A stretch of 26,414 nucleotides of DNA, taken from an uncultured Flavobacteriaceae bacterium (lineage in GTDB: Bacteria > Bacteroidota > Bacteroidia > Flavobacteriales > Flavobacteriaceae). Location: assembly GCA_937901915.1 (NCBI GenBank), contig CALGUD010000132.1, forward strand, positions 1-26,414. Direction: 5' to 3'. The notes under the pieces are model-generated. The model made no database searches. It saw nothing but the letters and a program-made list of their open reading frames with translations, and was not told the origin of the DNA. Shown here one piece after another: positions 1-7,872 of the stretch; the first letter of the stretch is position 1, and every line of letters begins with the position of its first letter. A program made the translations under genes and the position numbers.

Positions 1-645
1 GCGAAGAAAAGGGAATTTCTAATTAAGGAAGGACAAAAGGTAAATCATGTTTTTTTCGTTGTTTCCGGACTGTTGAAGTTGACCTACAGAGATGAAATGG
101 CCAATGATGCTATCGTATCCTTTGCGATGGAAGATTGGTGGGAAAGCGACTATCAGGCTTTTTATAATAAAAGCAATGCTACCCTGTCCCTGCAATGCCT
201 GGAACCCACGGAAGTTTACAGCATCACGCTGGAAGATTACAAAAAGCTCTGCGCAGGGCTTCACAAGATGGAACATTTTTTTCTTGAAAAAGCAAATGAA
301 CAATTAAATAAAGACATTATTGGGATTTCTAATGAGGTTATGGATATTTTTAGGAAATATAACTGGCCGGGAAATTTGCGCCAACTTCGGAATGTAATAA
401 AAAGGGCAGTACTTCTTAGTCAGAGTACATTTATTACAATAGATGTATTACCCCCCGAAATCATAAGTGACAATTTAAACGGGGATTATAAAAAACATAG
501 TTTTAGTACTAAAGAAAACGAAAAATCTCTTATTATAAGTGCTTTAGAAGAGGCGAGTAATAACAAAACCAAAGCTGCACAATTGCTCAACATCACCCGG
601 AAAACCTTATACAATAAATTAAAAGAATATGAAATTGAGGTTTAA
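1..645 (+). CDS. Crp-type sensor / NtrC C-terminus chimeric regulator (5' partial)
   Basis: The frame is open from base 1, so the true start lies to the left; the TTG at 73 is only the first possible start inside the window. Up to about base 285 it reads as a Bacteroidota Crp/Fnr cyclic-nucleotide-binding domain (REFLIKEG, FFVVSGLLKL, IVSFAMEDWW, ending near KMEHFF). From about base 290 it reads as the end of a sigma-54 activator: the tail of the AAA+ domain with YNWPGNLRQLRNVIKRAVLL, then a Fis-type helix-turn-helix (NNKTKAAQLLNITRKTLYNKL). The Crp DNA-binding helix-turn-helix is absent, and so are the receiver domain and most of the ATPase (no Walker A, no GAFTGA). The first half is visibly less AT-rich than the second. 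It could be a real deletion fusion, a pseudogene or an assembly join. Its stop overlaps the stop of the convergent kinase by three bases. Confidence 0.75.
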   Translation, partial: AKKREFLIKEGQKVNHVFFVVSGLLKLTYRDEMANDAIVSFAMEDWWESDYQAFYNKSNATLSLQCLEPTEVYSITLEDYKKLCAGLHKMEHFFLEKANEQLNKDIIGISNEVMDIFRKYNWPGNLRQLRNVIKRAVLLSQSTFITIDVLPPEIISDNLNGDYKKHSFSTKENEKSLIISALEEASNNKTKAAQLLNITRKTLYNKLKEYEIEV

Positions 646-3083
646 ACCGGTGTTTTCAACGTCTCAAATATTGCACTGATATCTTCCCTCAATTTTTTAA
701 AATGTCGATTCAGCTCTTCAGAAGTAACTGTATTGTCCATAGATTCCAGCTTTTCAAGAATTGAAACCACCCCTGCCGCATTAATCTGCCTGAACATCGA
801 AATCATTTTATGAGCAGTCTTTTTAATATCTTCCGGACTGCCCTCTTTGATATAATTCTCAATATTATTAAGATCCGTATAAGTACTATCTATAAATGCA
901 CCTATAATTTCATTTAAAGCTTCATCGTTATCCAATATTTTTTTGAGACTTGTCAGGTCATATAAACTGTTGGGTTTTACTTTTACAGCACTTGTGTGTT
1001 GATTAATAGGTATTATATTACTAAACACATTATTTATTACACTTAATAGCGCATTCGGTTCATACGGTTTGTAAATCACTTGTTTAAAACCTGCCTTGGT
1101 ATAATACTCCTTTTTAAGGTCATGCCTTCCGGTAATAGCTAAAACCGGCTGATCATTATAAGAATATTTTTTTTCAGTTTTTAATAGCTCTAAAAACCTA
1201 AATCCGTTCATAACAGGCATTTGAATATCAGTAATAATGATATCATAAGTAATTTTATGTAATACCTCAAGTGCATCCGATGCGTTTTTAAATGCATGAA
1301 CAGTGAACCCTTGTTGCTCTAATACCATGGTATTTAGTTTTAATAATGCAGGGTCATCATCAATTACTACTATTTGTAAGTTTGTCTTAATTTGATCTGT
1401 TTTCTGTTTTTTATTAAGAACTTCGTTAGTTGACGTTATTTTCAAAGGAATTTGTAAAGTAAAAGTGCTTCCACTATTTACTTTACTTTCCAAAAATAGG
1501 TCGCCTTGAAGTAAATGAGCCATTTTTTTAGATATTGTAAGTCCAAGACCGGTACCACCATATTTTTTTTCAATATCATCTCCTGCCTGGGTAAATTCAT
1601 CAAAGATTAAATGTCTTTTTTCTCTGGCTATTCCTATCCCTGTATCTTCAACATCAATTTTAACAAGTAGAGAATCAGACCTTTTTTTTATTGGCCTTGC
1701 AGAAATTTTAATATGCCCTTTTTCGGTAAATTTATAAGCATTACCCACCAGATTTGTTAATATTTGTTTTATCCTGAATGGATCACTTATGAGGTCTGTT
1801 TTTACGTCAGGATCAATATCAAAAATAAGGTCAATAGGTTTATTGTAAAGGGATTTAATGCTTTCAGCTGTTTCAATTATAATTTTATCTAAACGGAAAG
1901 GAATAGCTTCAATTTTTATTTTTCCGGCTTCCAGTTTTGAAAAATCAAGAAGGTCACCAACAAGTTTTGCAACATAGTTTGAAGCACTTTTAATATTTTT
2001 AACATAGTAGGTCTCTTTATCTTTAAGGTTTGCATTATCCAGCAATTCTGTATAGCCCAGGATAGTGCTTAGCGGAGTTCTCAGATCATGGCTTACACTG
2101 GAAATAAGTTGTTCCCTGCTTTTTAACAGGGAAGAAGTATAAGCAGCGGCCTTTTCCAGTTCCTTTCTGTAACGCTGGCTTTTCCAAAAGTCATTTAAAA
2201 TTAGAATTGAAAACGCAATTGCTAATAAAGCCCCGATAACAGCAGCTATGGAAATAACGTTTATACTTTTTGCCATGGCGCGCTCACGTTCTTCATTTAT
2301 TTGTGATGTGGTAACTTGAATATCAGTTTCAAAAGCCGTTAATATTTGCCTCAGTTTCTGTGAAATGGTAAGTTCATTTTGCAAAAGCTCATTCTCCTTT
2401 AACGATAAATTCCTCTTTTGCCTGCTAGATATAATCCTGATATCCCTCAATAAAGTTTTCGATGCTGTCACAATAGAGTCTATTGTTTTTTGATTGATAG
2501 CATTCTCTGTATCCCTGGGGGAATATTTATTAAGTATAGCCACATACTCTTCCAGGTTTTCCCGATTGGTTTTACTTAAGCTGGCAGGATCTTCTACAAA
2601 CTCTTCAATGCTTAATTTACCTAAAGAAGATTCAATTTTTGAAAATTTATTGATTGCATTTTGTAATGATTTTTCAGAAGTTGGGTCACTTTTAATCTTT
2701 CTGAGTTCAATTATATTATCCTTTTTTGCTCCCAGCAATATCTTTACACTGTCCAATAATGTTTTTTGTGACTCCCTTTCAAATAGTAAAGCCAGATCAT
2801 CAATTTCTGCGCTTAGGGTGTCATTTTTCTGTAAATAAGAATCCAGTGTTTGTTTAGAATTTGTTTGTAATGCAGCCCTTGCAATACTTTCGGTTTCATA
2901 CATTAATGTAAGTATTTCCCCAACTTTAAGTATTTTGTTTTTTTCGTCTGTATCTATTTTTTGTGTTTCGGCAAAAGAAGTAATTTCAGAAAATACCATC
3001 CAACCTACTACAGTTACAAGTAATCCCAGGGCAAAATAACTAAGAAATATCTTAAGCGTAATCCGGTTATTTGGTGCATTCAT
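642..3083 (-). CDS. Hybrid histidine kinase with receiver and Hpt domains
   Basis: An 813-residue membrane sensor kinase. Order: TM helix at about 10-32; a helical extracytoplasmic sensor region of about 235 residues with no recognised ligand motif; TM helix at about 276-297; dimerisation/phosphoacceptor domain with SHDLRTPLS (H332); ATPase domain with NLVGNAYKF (N448), DTGIGI (480-485) and GGTGLGL (509-515); receiver with acidic cluster D575-D577, phosphoacceptor D619 in TDIQMPVMNG and K672; C-terminal Hpt with AHKM (H758). All phosphorelay residues are present, so a His-Asp-His relay to a separate output regulator is expected. In flavobacteria such kinases commonly lie beside a sigma-54 response regulator; here the adjacent gene retains only that regulator's C-terminus. 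The inducing signal is not evident. The gene appears to stand alone, converging on the 1-645 gene with no terminator visible between. Confidence 0.95.
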   Translation of the reverse strand: MNAPNNRITLKIFLSYFALGLLVTVVGWMVFSEITSFAETQKIDTDEKNKILKVGEILTLMYETESIARAALQTNSKQTLDSYLQKNDTLSAEIDDLALLFERESQKTLLDSVKILLGAKKDNIIELRKIKSDPTSEKSLQNAINKFSKIESSLGKLSIEEFVEDPASLSKTNRENLEEYVAILNKYSPRDTENAINQKTIDSIVTASKTLLRDIRIISSRQKRNLSLKENELLQNELTISQKLRQILTAFETDIQVTTSQINEERERAMAKSINVISIAAVIGALLAIAFSILILNDFWKSQRYRKELEKAAAYTSSLLKSREQLISSVSHDLRTPLSTILGYTELLDNANLKDKETYYVKNIKSASNYVAKLVGDLLDFSKLEAGKIKIEAIPFRLDKIIIETAESIKSLYNKPIDLIFDIDPDVKTDLISDPFRIKQILTNLVGNAYKFTEKGHIKISARPIKKRSDSLLVKIDVEDTGIGIAREKRHLIFDEFTQAGDDIEKKYGGTGLGLTISKKMAHLLQGDLFLESKVNSGSTFTLQIPLKITSTNEVLNKKQKTDQIKTNLQIVVIDDDPALLKLNTMVLEQQGFTVHAFKNASDALEVLHKITYDIIITDIQMPVMNGFRFLELLKTEKKYSYNDQPVLAITGRHDLKKEYYTKAGFKQVIYKPYEPNALLSVINNVFSNIIPINQHTSAVKVKPNSLYDLTSLKKILDNDEALNEIIGAFIDSTYTDLNNIENYIKEGSPEDIKKTAHKMISMFRQINAAGVVSILEKLESMDNTVTSEELNRHFKKLREDISAIFETLKTPV

Positions 3084-3187
3084 GGTTAAGTCTTTTAGTA
3101 TTTACGATAAAAACAATAAAATGGGCTATTAGAGAAAACAAAATTTAATTTAATAATTTATCAGGAATCATTGTTATAAAAAATTAC

Positions 3188-3195
3188 TAATTTTG
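3188..3195 (+). promoter_or_regulatory. Bacteroidota -7 element for the thiamine receptor
   Basis: TAATTTTG matches the TAnnTTTG -7 consensus of Bacteroidota housekeeping promoters and lies just before the riboswitch aptamer, so transcription would begin at its 5' edge. A TTG at 3171-3173 is closer than the usual spacing for a -33 element, so only the -7 part is convincing. Confidence 0.5.
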
Positions 3196-3200
3196 CGCTC

Positions 3201-3300
3201 GTCTCGAAGGGGTGCTTAAATTGATTTTAAAAAAGATCATAAAAGCTGAGATTATACCCATTGAACCTGGAACAGGTAATGCTGTTTAGGGATTGGAAAT
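3201..3300 (+). promoter_or_regulatory. TPP (thiamine pyrophosphate) riboswitch
   Basis: The conserved core of a THI-box aptamer is present in order: GGGGTGC (3209-3215), CTGAGA (3246-3251), TACCC (3255-3259, pairing with GGGGT to form P2), GAACCTG (3263-3269), a CCTG/CAGG hairpin (3266-3276), GTAATGCTG (3276-3284) and TTAGGGA (3286-3292). The closing helix P1 is not clear by eye, so the outer limits are approximate. No terminator with a U-run follows before the gene at 3408, which points to control of translation rather than of termination. Known biology: this aptamer binds TPP and shuts off thiamine synthesis or uptake genes when thiamine is plentiful. Confidence 0.92.
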
Positions 3301-3386
3301 TACATACAATATGCTCCCGCTAATGTTTACTTTATGGAGATGAGTTTTAATCATTTTATTTACTAACTAAGAATAATACCCCTTTT

Positions 3387-3409
3387 ATTCGTAAAATTTT
3401 ATTACGAAT
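3387..3409 (+). promoter_or_regulatory. Hairpin covering the receptor start codon
   Basis: An 8-bp perfect inverted repeat, ATTCGTAA (3387-3394) and TTACGAAT (3402-3409), with a 7-base loop. Its right arm contains the first two bases of the ATG at 3408. Just upstream, ACCCCTT (3378-3384) is fully complementary to AAGGGGT (3207-3213), the 5' strand of riboswitch helix P2. Both could form the expression platform; this is inference. Confidence 0.45.
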
Positions 3410-5828
3410 GAAAAACATATTCGCATTTTTAAGTCTTTTCATACTATCAGTAAGTACATTGTTTTCCCAAGAATACAAACTTTCGGGAACTTTTACAGAT
3501 CATGATGGCAAACCTATGCCAGGCGTTAATGTAGTTCAAAAGGGAACAGCAAATGGCATAGTTACAGATTTTGAAGGATATTACGAATTGTTTCTTGATG
3601 AAGGCAGCCACACTATTGTATTTAGCTTTTTATCACCGTCTCCTATTGAAAAAGAAGTTTACATTACAGGGGATACCGAACTCAATATTCAGCTGGAGGA
3701 AAAAGACATCCTTTTAGATGAAGTCCTGGTCTCTGCTGTAAGGGTTACGGCCCAATCGCCGGTCACATTTTCCAATTTAAACAGTGAAGATCTTGAATCC
3801 CGAAACTTAGGACAGGATATCCCTGTTTTAATGAATTATTTACCATCGGTAGTAACAACTTCCGATGCCGGAGCAGGAGTAGGTTACACTGGTATCCGTG
3901 TCCGGGGGAGTGATGCAACACGTGTAAATGTTACAGTGAATGGAATTCCTTATAACGATGCCGAGTCACATGGTACTTTTTGGGTGAATATGCCCGATTT
4001 TTCATCCTCTACCGAAAGTTTGCAACTGCAACGGGGGGTAGGGACCTCTACTAACGGTGCAGGAGCCTTTGGGGCTAGTTTAAATTTGTTAACTGATGCC
4101 ATATCTAAAGAAGCATATGGTGAGATCTCAAATTCAATAGGAAGTTTTAACACCCATAAGCATAATGTAAAATTTAGTACAGGAATGCTCAATGATCATT
4201 TTGAAGTTGCAGGAAGGTTATCTGTCATTAAATCTGATGGATATATTGACAGGGCCTTTTCAGATTTAAAATCCTATTTTTTACAGGGTGCATATGTTGA
4301 TGACAATACATTAGTTAAAGCATTGGTTTTTGGCGGACACGAAGTAACCTACCAAGCCTGGTACGGAACACCTATGGCCAGAATAGAAGGCGATGAAGCA
4401 GGTATAGAAGCATTTATAACAGATAATTATTTGACAGAAGAAGAAGCTGAGAATCTTCGGAATTCCGATAGACGTTACAATTATTACACGTATGAAAATG
4501 AAGTTGATAATTACAAACAGGACCATACACAATTACATTGGAATGAGCAATGGAATACTAATTGGAGTACCAATATAGCTTTGCATTATACTTATGGCCG
4601 AGGTTTTTTTGAGCAATACAGAAATGATGATGATTTTGAAACGTATGGTTTTACCCCGATTATTGTTGATGGAGAAGAAGTAAATACTACCGACCTGATT
4701 AGAAGGCGATGGCTGGTTAATGATTTTTATGGAACTACATTCTCTGCCAATTATAAAGACGATCAATGGGATCTGATTATTGGAGGTGCAATGAATAAAT
4801 ATGAGGGAGATCATTTTGGGGAAGTAATCTGGGCCCGGTTTGCCGGGGATAGTGAAATAAGGGATAGGTATTATAGTGATAGTTCTTCTAAAACAGACTT
4901 AAGTACCTATGTAAAGGCTATTTATGCATTAAATGACCAGTTAAGTTTTTATGGAGACTTACAATCGAGAATAGTCAGCTATGAGGCTAATGGGGAAGAC
5001 ACCGGCCTGGTTGATGATACCTTCGAGTTTCTTAACCCGAAAGGAGGCCTAACGTACACGTTTAATGATAAGAACAGCCTGTATTTTTCTTATGCAATGG
5101 CAAACAGGGAACCTAACAGGAATGACTATGAAAATGGTAATCCCGAGCCCGAAAGATTAAATGATTTTGAGTTGGGCTGGCGTTACTTAGCAGAAAAAAT
5201 GAAGATAAATATGAATATGTACTATATGAAGTATAACAATCAGTTGGTGTTAACAGGTGAATTAAATGATGTAGGGGCGCCCATAAGACAAAATGTAGGT
5301 GATAGTTACCGGTTAGGCCTGGAAGTGGATGCCACTTTTAGTTTATCTGAAAAGTTTATAATTAAACCAAACATAGCACTGAGTACAAATAAAAATGAAG
5401 ATTTTTATTTTCAGTTAGATGGTGAGCTTCAAAATTTAGGGGATACCCATATCGCTTTTTCTCCAAATTTGATAATTGGTAATATAGTTACCTATATGCC
5501 TTTTGATAAACTTCAGGTATCCTTTTTATCCAAATACATTTCAGAACAATATATGGGAAATATAGATTCTGAAGTATCCAAACTGGATGCATATTTTGTG
5601 AATGACCTTAATTTTCAATATGAAATCAAAACCAATTCATTTATTAAATCGATAGTAATTAATGGGTTGATAAATAATATTTTTGATGAAAAATATATAT
5701 CTAACGGCTATTTTTACACTTTCGATGATGATTTTACCAATCCGGACGCAATTACCACCGTAGAAGGCGCCGGTTATTATCCGCAAGCCGGTATAAATTT
5801 TTTATTAGGAGCGACTCTTAAATTTTAA
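3408..5828 (+). CDS. TonB-dependent outer-membrane receptor, probable thiamine importer
   Basis: An 806-residue TonB-dependent receptor. Signal peptide at 1-20 (ending TLFSQ); a carboxypeptidase-regulatory-like beta-sandwich at about 24-105 (GKPMPGVNVVQKGT, GIVTDFEGYYEL), typical of Bacteroidota receptors; plug domain at about 113-230 (YTGIRVRGSDATRVNVTVNG, then IPYNDAESHGTFWVNMPDF); then a 22-strand-type barrel ending in LLGATLKF with the usual terminal Phe. The substrate is inferred from the TPP riboswitch directly upstream; TPP-controlled TonB receptors for thiamine are known in this phylum. No inner-membrane partner (PnuT-like) or thiamine kinase follows, and there is no SusD-like gene. 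It is monocistronic, closed by a terminator at 5841-5886. Receptor identity is secure from the sequence; thiamine specificity rests on regulation alone. Confidence 0.93.
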   Translation: MKNIFAFLSLFILSVSTLFSQEYKLSGTFTDHDGKPMPGVNVVQKGTANGIVTDFEGYYELFLDEGSHTIVFSFLSPSPIEKEVYITGDTELNIQLEEKDILLDEVLVSAVRVTAQSPVTFSNLNSEDLESRNLGQDIPVLMNYLPSVVTTSDAGAGVGYTGIRVRGSDATRVNVTVNGIPYNDAESHGTFWVNMPDFSSSTESLQLQRGVGTSTNGAGAFGASLNLLTDAISKEAYGEISNSIGSFNTHKHNVKFSTGMLNDHFEVAGRLSVIKSDGYIDRAFSDLKSYFLQGAYVDDNTLVKALVFGGHEVTYQAWYGTPMARIEGDEAGIEAFITDNYLTEEEAENLRNSDRRYNYYTYENEVDNYKQDHTQLHWNEQWNTNWSTNIALHYTYGRGFFEQYRNDDDFETYGFTPIIVDGEEVNTTDLIRRRWLVNDFYGTTFSANYKDDQWDLIIGGAMNKYEGDHFGEVIWARFAGDSEIRDRYYSDSSSKTDLSTYVKAIYALNDQLSFYGDLQSRIVSYEANGEDTGLVDDTFEFLNPKGGLTYTFNDKNSLYFSYAMANREPNRNDYENGNPEPERLNDFELGWRYLAEKMKINMNMYYMKYNNQLVLTGELNDVGAPIRQNVGDSYRLGLEVDATFSLSEKFIIKPNIALSTNKNEDFYFQLDGELQNLGDTHIAFSPNLIIGNIVTYMPFDKLQVSFLSKYISEQYMGNIDSEVSKLDAYFVNDLNFQYEIKTNSFIKSIVINGLINNIFDEKYISNGYFYTFDDDFTNPDAITTVEGAGYYPQAGINFLLGATLKF

Positions 5829-5840
5829 AATAAGAAATAT

Positions 5841-5886
5841 TTATACAAAAAGGAGACTGTCTAAAAAGCAGTCTTTTTTTGTATAA
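5841..5886 (+). terminator. Terminator after the TonB-dependent receptor
   Basis: AGACTG (5854-5859) and CAGTCT (5869-5874) form a stem extended by flanking A-rich and T-rich arms (TTATACAAAAA ... TTTTTTGTATAA), followed by T residues. The A/T arms could let it work on both strands, also serving the minus-strand lipoprotein gene ending at 6009. Confidence 0.85.
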
Positions 5887-6008
5887 AAGCTGAACATGTT
5901 CATTTAAGTATGAGCTATTAAGGAGTATTTCCAACTAATAACTAAATAACTAATTCAAGGAAAGCAGGATGCCTAAAATAATAAAACCGTCTAATACTTT
6001 TAAGAGCC

Positions 6009-6449
6009 TTAGTTTGATATCACAAGAATGTTTCCATTTACATCCACACGGTAATTAAGTAAACTGTGTAATTTCTCGTCAGTATCGGTAAGTGGTACGC
6101 CATTAGAAAGACTATAAGTATAATTTTCACAAGAACATACGGCCGTAACCCCGCCTTCAATAGTCATGGTAGAACAGGAACTGGGAGTGTGATTAGGACA
6201 ACTCGCTTCCCAGGCAAAAAAAGTACCAAAGCCTGAATTGAATACAATCACACCTCTTAATCCAACATTGTTATTTGGAATATACACAGCATTCCCGGGG
6301 GTGTTGAGGCTTCCGTACAAAGGCAAATTAAGGTTGATTTCAAATTTGAAACTGGGTTCAATTAAATAGGGATTTCTGTTCGAGGCATCTTTACTGCAGG
6401 AGGCAAAAAGGAAGGCTAAAAAAAGTAATACTATTATTGTTCTTTTCAT
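6009..6449 (-). CDS. Lipoprotein with a degenerate Rieske-like domain
   Basis: A 146-residue lipoprotein: signal peptide, then lipobox FASC with the lipidated Cys at 18. The mature part looks like a small beta-rich Rieske-type fold: AWEASCPNHTPSSCSTM, then ggvtAVCSCENYTYSLSNG. A true Rieske cluster needs C-x-H and C-x-x-H; here the corresponding positions read CPNH and CSCEN, so at least the second His ligand is missing and a 2Fe-2S cluster is unlikely in its usual form. Flavobacteria carry many such proteins of unknown role. It is transcribed away from greA with a 116-base gap. It could instead be an unrelated Cys-rich lipoprotein with disulfides. Function unknown. Confidence 0.7.
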   Translation of the reverse strand: MKRTIIVLLFLAFLFASCSKDASNRNPYLIEPSFKFEINLNLPLYGSLNTPGNAVYIPNNNVGLRGVIVFNSGFGTFFAWEASCPNHTPSSCSTMTIEGGVTAVCSCENYTYSLSNGVPLTDTDEKLHSLLNYRVDVNGNILVISN

Positions 6450-6504
6450 GTTAAAAAATTATAAATGCAAGATACCATTAAAACGTATTTGTTTAAAAAT
6501 TTTG

Positions 6505-6512
6505 TATATTTG
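6505..6512 (+). promoter_or_regulatory. -7 promoter element for greA
   Basis: TATATTTG fits TAnnTTTG and lies 53 bases before the greA start. The start of transcription would fall at the foot of the leader hairpin at 6517-6539. A TTTG at 6488-6491 is nearer than a normal -33 element. Confidence 0.5.
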
Positions 6513-6516
6513 TGTG

Positions 6517-6543
6517 AATCCTCTTGGAAAAAGAGGATTTTTT
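6517..6543 (+). terminator. Attenuator-like hairpin in the greA leader
   Basis: A perfect 9-bp inverted repeat, AATCCTCTT (6517-6525) and AAGAGGATT (6531-6539), loop GGAAA, followed by T residues to 6543. It lies between the predicted promoter and the greA ATG (6566) on the greA strand, so it cannot end an upstream plus-strand gene. It has the form of an intrinsic terminator placed at the very start of the transcript. Confidence 0.65.
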
Positions 6544-6565
6544 GTATTTATAAAACGATGATGTT

Positions 6566-7042
6566 ATGACTAACGTATCTTATTACACAGAAGAAGGGTT
6601 AAAAAAATTACGAAAAGAACTTGATAATCTAAAAAGTATAGAGAGGCCAAAGGCTTCACAGGCCATTGCAGAAGCAAGAGATAAGGGGGATTTGTCTGAA
6701 AATGCGGAATATGATGCTGCAAAAGAAGCTCAGGGGCTTTTAGAAATGAGAATTTCCAAGTTAGAAGAAACTTTGGCCAATGCAAGATTAATAGATGAGT
6801 CTCAATTAGACACATCTAAAGTATTGGTTCATTCTACCGTTAAAATTAAAAACCAAACCAATGGCATGGTAATGACTTATAAATTGGTTGCAGAGAGCGA
6901 AGCAGACCTTAAAAGCGGTAAGATATCAGTAAGTTCGCCAATTGGGAAGGGACTTCTTGGAAAATCTGTAGGAGAAGTAGCCGAAATAAAGGTGCCAAAC
7001 GGAGTTTTGAAGTTTAATGTGCTGGAAATCAATAGGGATTAA
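6566..7042 (+). CDS. greA: Transcription elongation factor GreA
   Basis: 158 residues, the normal length of GreA. The N-terminal coiled-coil finger (about 1-75) carries the tip ARDKGDLSENAEYDAAKE, with the acidic pair D42/E45 that places Mg2+ in the RNA polymerase secondary channel and stimulates cleavage of backtracked RNA. The C-terminal globular domain has SPIGKGLLGKSVGEVAEIKVP. It starts at the only good ATG, 53 bases after a -7 element and after a terminator-like hairpin, and is closed by its own terminator at 7063-7095. The HIT hydrolase gene follows 91 bases later. Confidence 0.97.
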   Translation: MTNVSYYTEEGLKKLRKELDNLKSIERPKASQAIAEARDKGDLSENAEYDAAKEAQGLLEMRISKLEETLANARLIDESQLDTSKVLVHSTVKIKNQTNGMVMTYKLVAESEADLKSGKISVSSPIGKGLLGKSVGEVAEIKVPNGVLKFNVLEINRD

Positions 7043-7062
7043 TTTCTTTTTAAATAAAATTC

Positions 7063-7095
7063 AATCCTTTCCAGTATATCAGGAAAGGATTTTTT
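7063..7095 (+). terminator. greA terminator
   Basis: AATCCTTTCC (7063-7072) and GGAAAGGATT (7082-7091) form a perfect 10-bp stem with a 9-base loop, followed by a T-run to 7095, 20 bases past the greA stop. Confidence 0.9.
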
Positions 7096-7133
7096 ATTTT
7101 TATATAATTCTTTAAGCATCTATTTAAAATATA

Positions 7134-7523
7134 ATGGCATCAGTATTCACAAAGATTATTAATGGAGAGATTCCTTCTTATAAGATAGCCGAAGACGATA
7201 ATTATTTTGCTTTTTTAGACATTAACCCTAACTCAAAAGGGCATACCCTTTGTGTGCCTAAAAAAGAAGTTGATAAAATATTTGATTTGGATGAGGATTT
7301 GTATATGGGGCTTATGGCATTCTCACGTAAGATTGCCATAGCTTTAAAAGAAGTAATAGAGTGTAAACGTATCGGTATAGCAGTTGTAGGAATAGAAGTT
7401 CCTCATGCCCATGTTCACCTTATTCCACTGAATAGTATGAATGATATGACTTTTCAGCATAAAGTAAGCTTTACACAAGAAGAATTTGAGAATATAGCTA
7501 AAAAGATCCGAGAAGCTCTTTAA
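7134..7523 (+). CDS. HIT-family nucleotide hydrolase (HINT type)
   Basis: 129 residues, a complete HIT domain: VFTKIINGEIPSYKIAED at the N-terminus, NPNSKGHTLCVPK in the middle, and the His triad HAHVHLIP (H91, H93, H95) near the C-terminus. Members hydrolyse or transfer nucleoside phosphoramidates and related purine nucleotides in the cytoplasm; the physiological substrate in flavobacteria is not known to me. The last 26 bases overlap the end of the convergent zinc-ribbon gene, so the two transcripts are complementary there. Confidence 0.93.
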   Translation: MASVFTKIINGEIPSYKIAEDDNYFAFLDINPNSKGHTLCVPKKEVDKIFDLDEDLYMGLMAFSRKIAIALKEVIECKRIGIAVVGIEVPHAHVHLIPLNSMNDMTFQHKVSFTQEEFENIAKKIREAL

Positions 7524-7872
7524 ATTCTACCTGAAAATTGATGGCAATTATGATAGCTGCCACTATTAAAACAGCGATTATAATAAGCCATTTGGAAAGA
7601 CCCGTTAATTTAAAGGAAGGTTTTTCAGGTTCCAGACTTTTAAAATAAAAATCATACACACGTTCAATATCTTCCGTCCATTGTACCGGATAAATAGTAG
7701 AATTACATTTTTGACAAATAATACTATTTGAAATTTCGTCTGTAGCACGCTTAAAAAAGGCACTCTTTACATTTTTCTGATAAAAGGTAAGGGATAGTGT
7801 ATCATTTGCATAACATTCCGGACAATTATTTGCCAATGTGGCTTGCTTAATTTCTTTTAAATTTTCTTTCAT
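7498..7872 (-). CDS. Zinc-ribbon, single-TM membrane protein
   Basis: 124 residues. N-terminal part has two Cys pairs, CPEC (18-21) and CQKC (53-56), forming a likely four-Cys zinc ribbon in the cytoplasm; a single TM helix lies at about 94-112 (WLIIIAVLIVAAIIIAI) with a short tail. No function is recognised. Its ATG overlaps the TGA of the kinase gene upstream (ATGA), so it is probably translationally coupled and may take part in the kinase's signalling. Its 3' end overlaps the convergent HIT gene by 26 bases. Confidence 0.8.
   Translation of the reverse strand: MKENLKEIKQATLANNCPECYANDTLSLTFYQKNVKSAFFKRATDEISNSIICQKCNSTIYPVQWTEDIERVYDFYFKSLEPEKPSFKLTGLSKWLIIIAVLIVAAIIIAINFQVEFKELLGSF

Noticed and set aside
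3171..3173. -33 element for the riboswitch promoter
   Set aside because: TTG lies only 14 bases from the -7 element, shorter than the usual 17-23; kept as -7 only.
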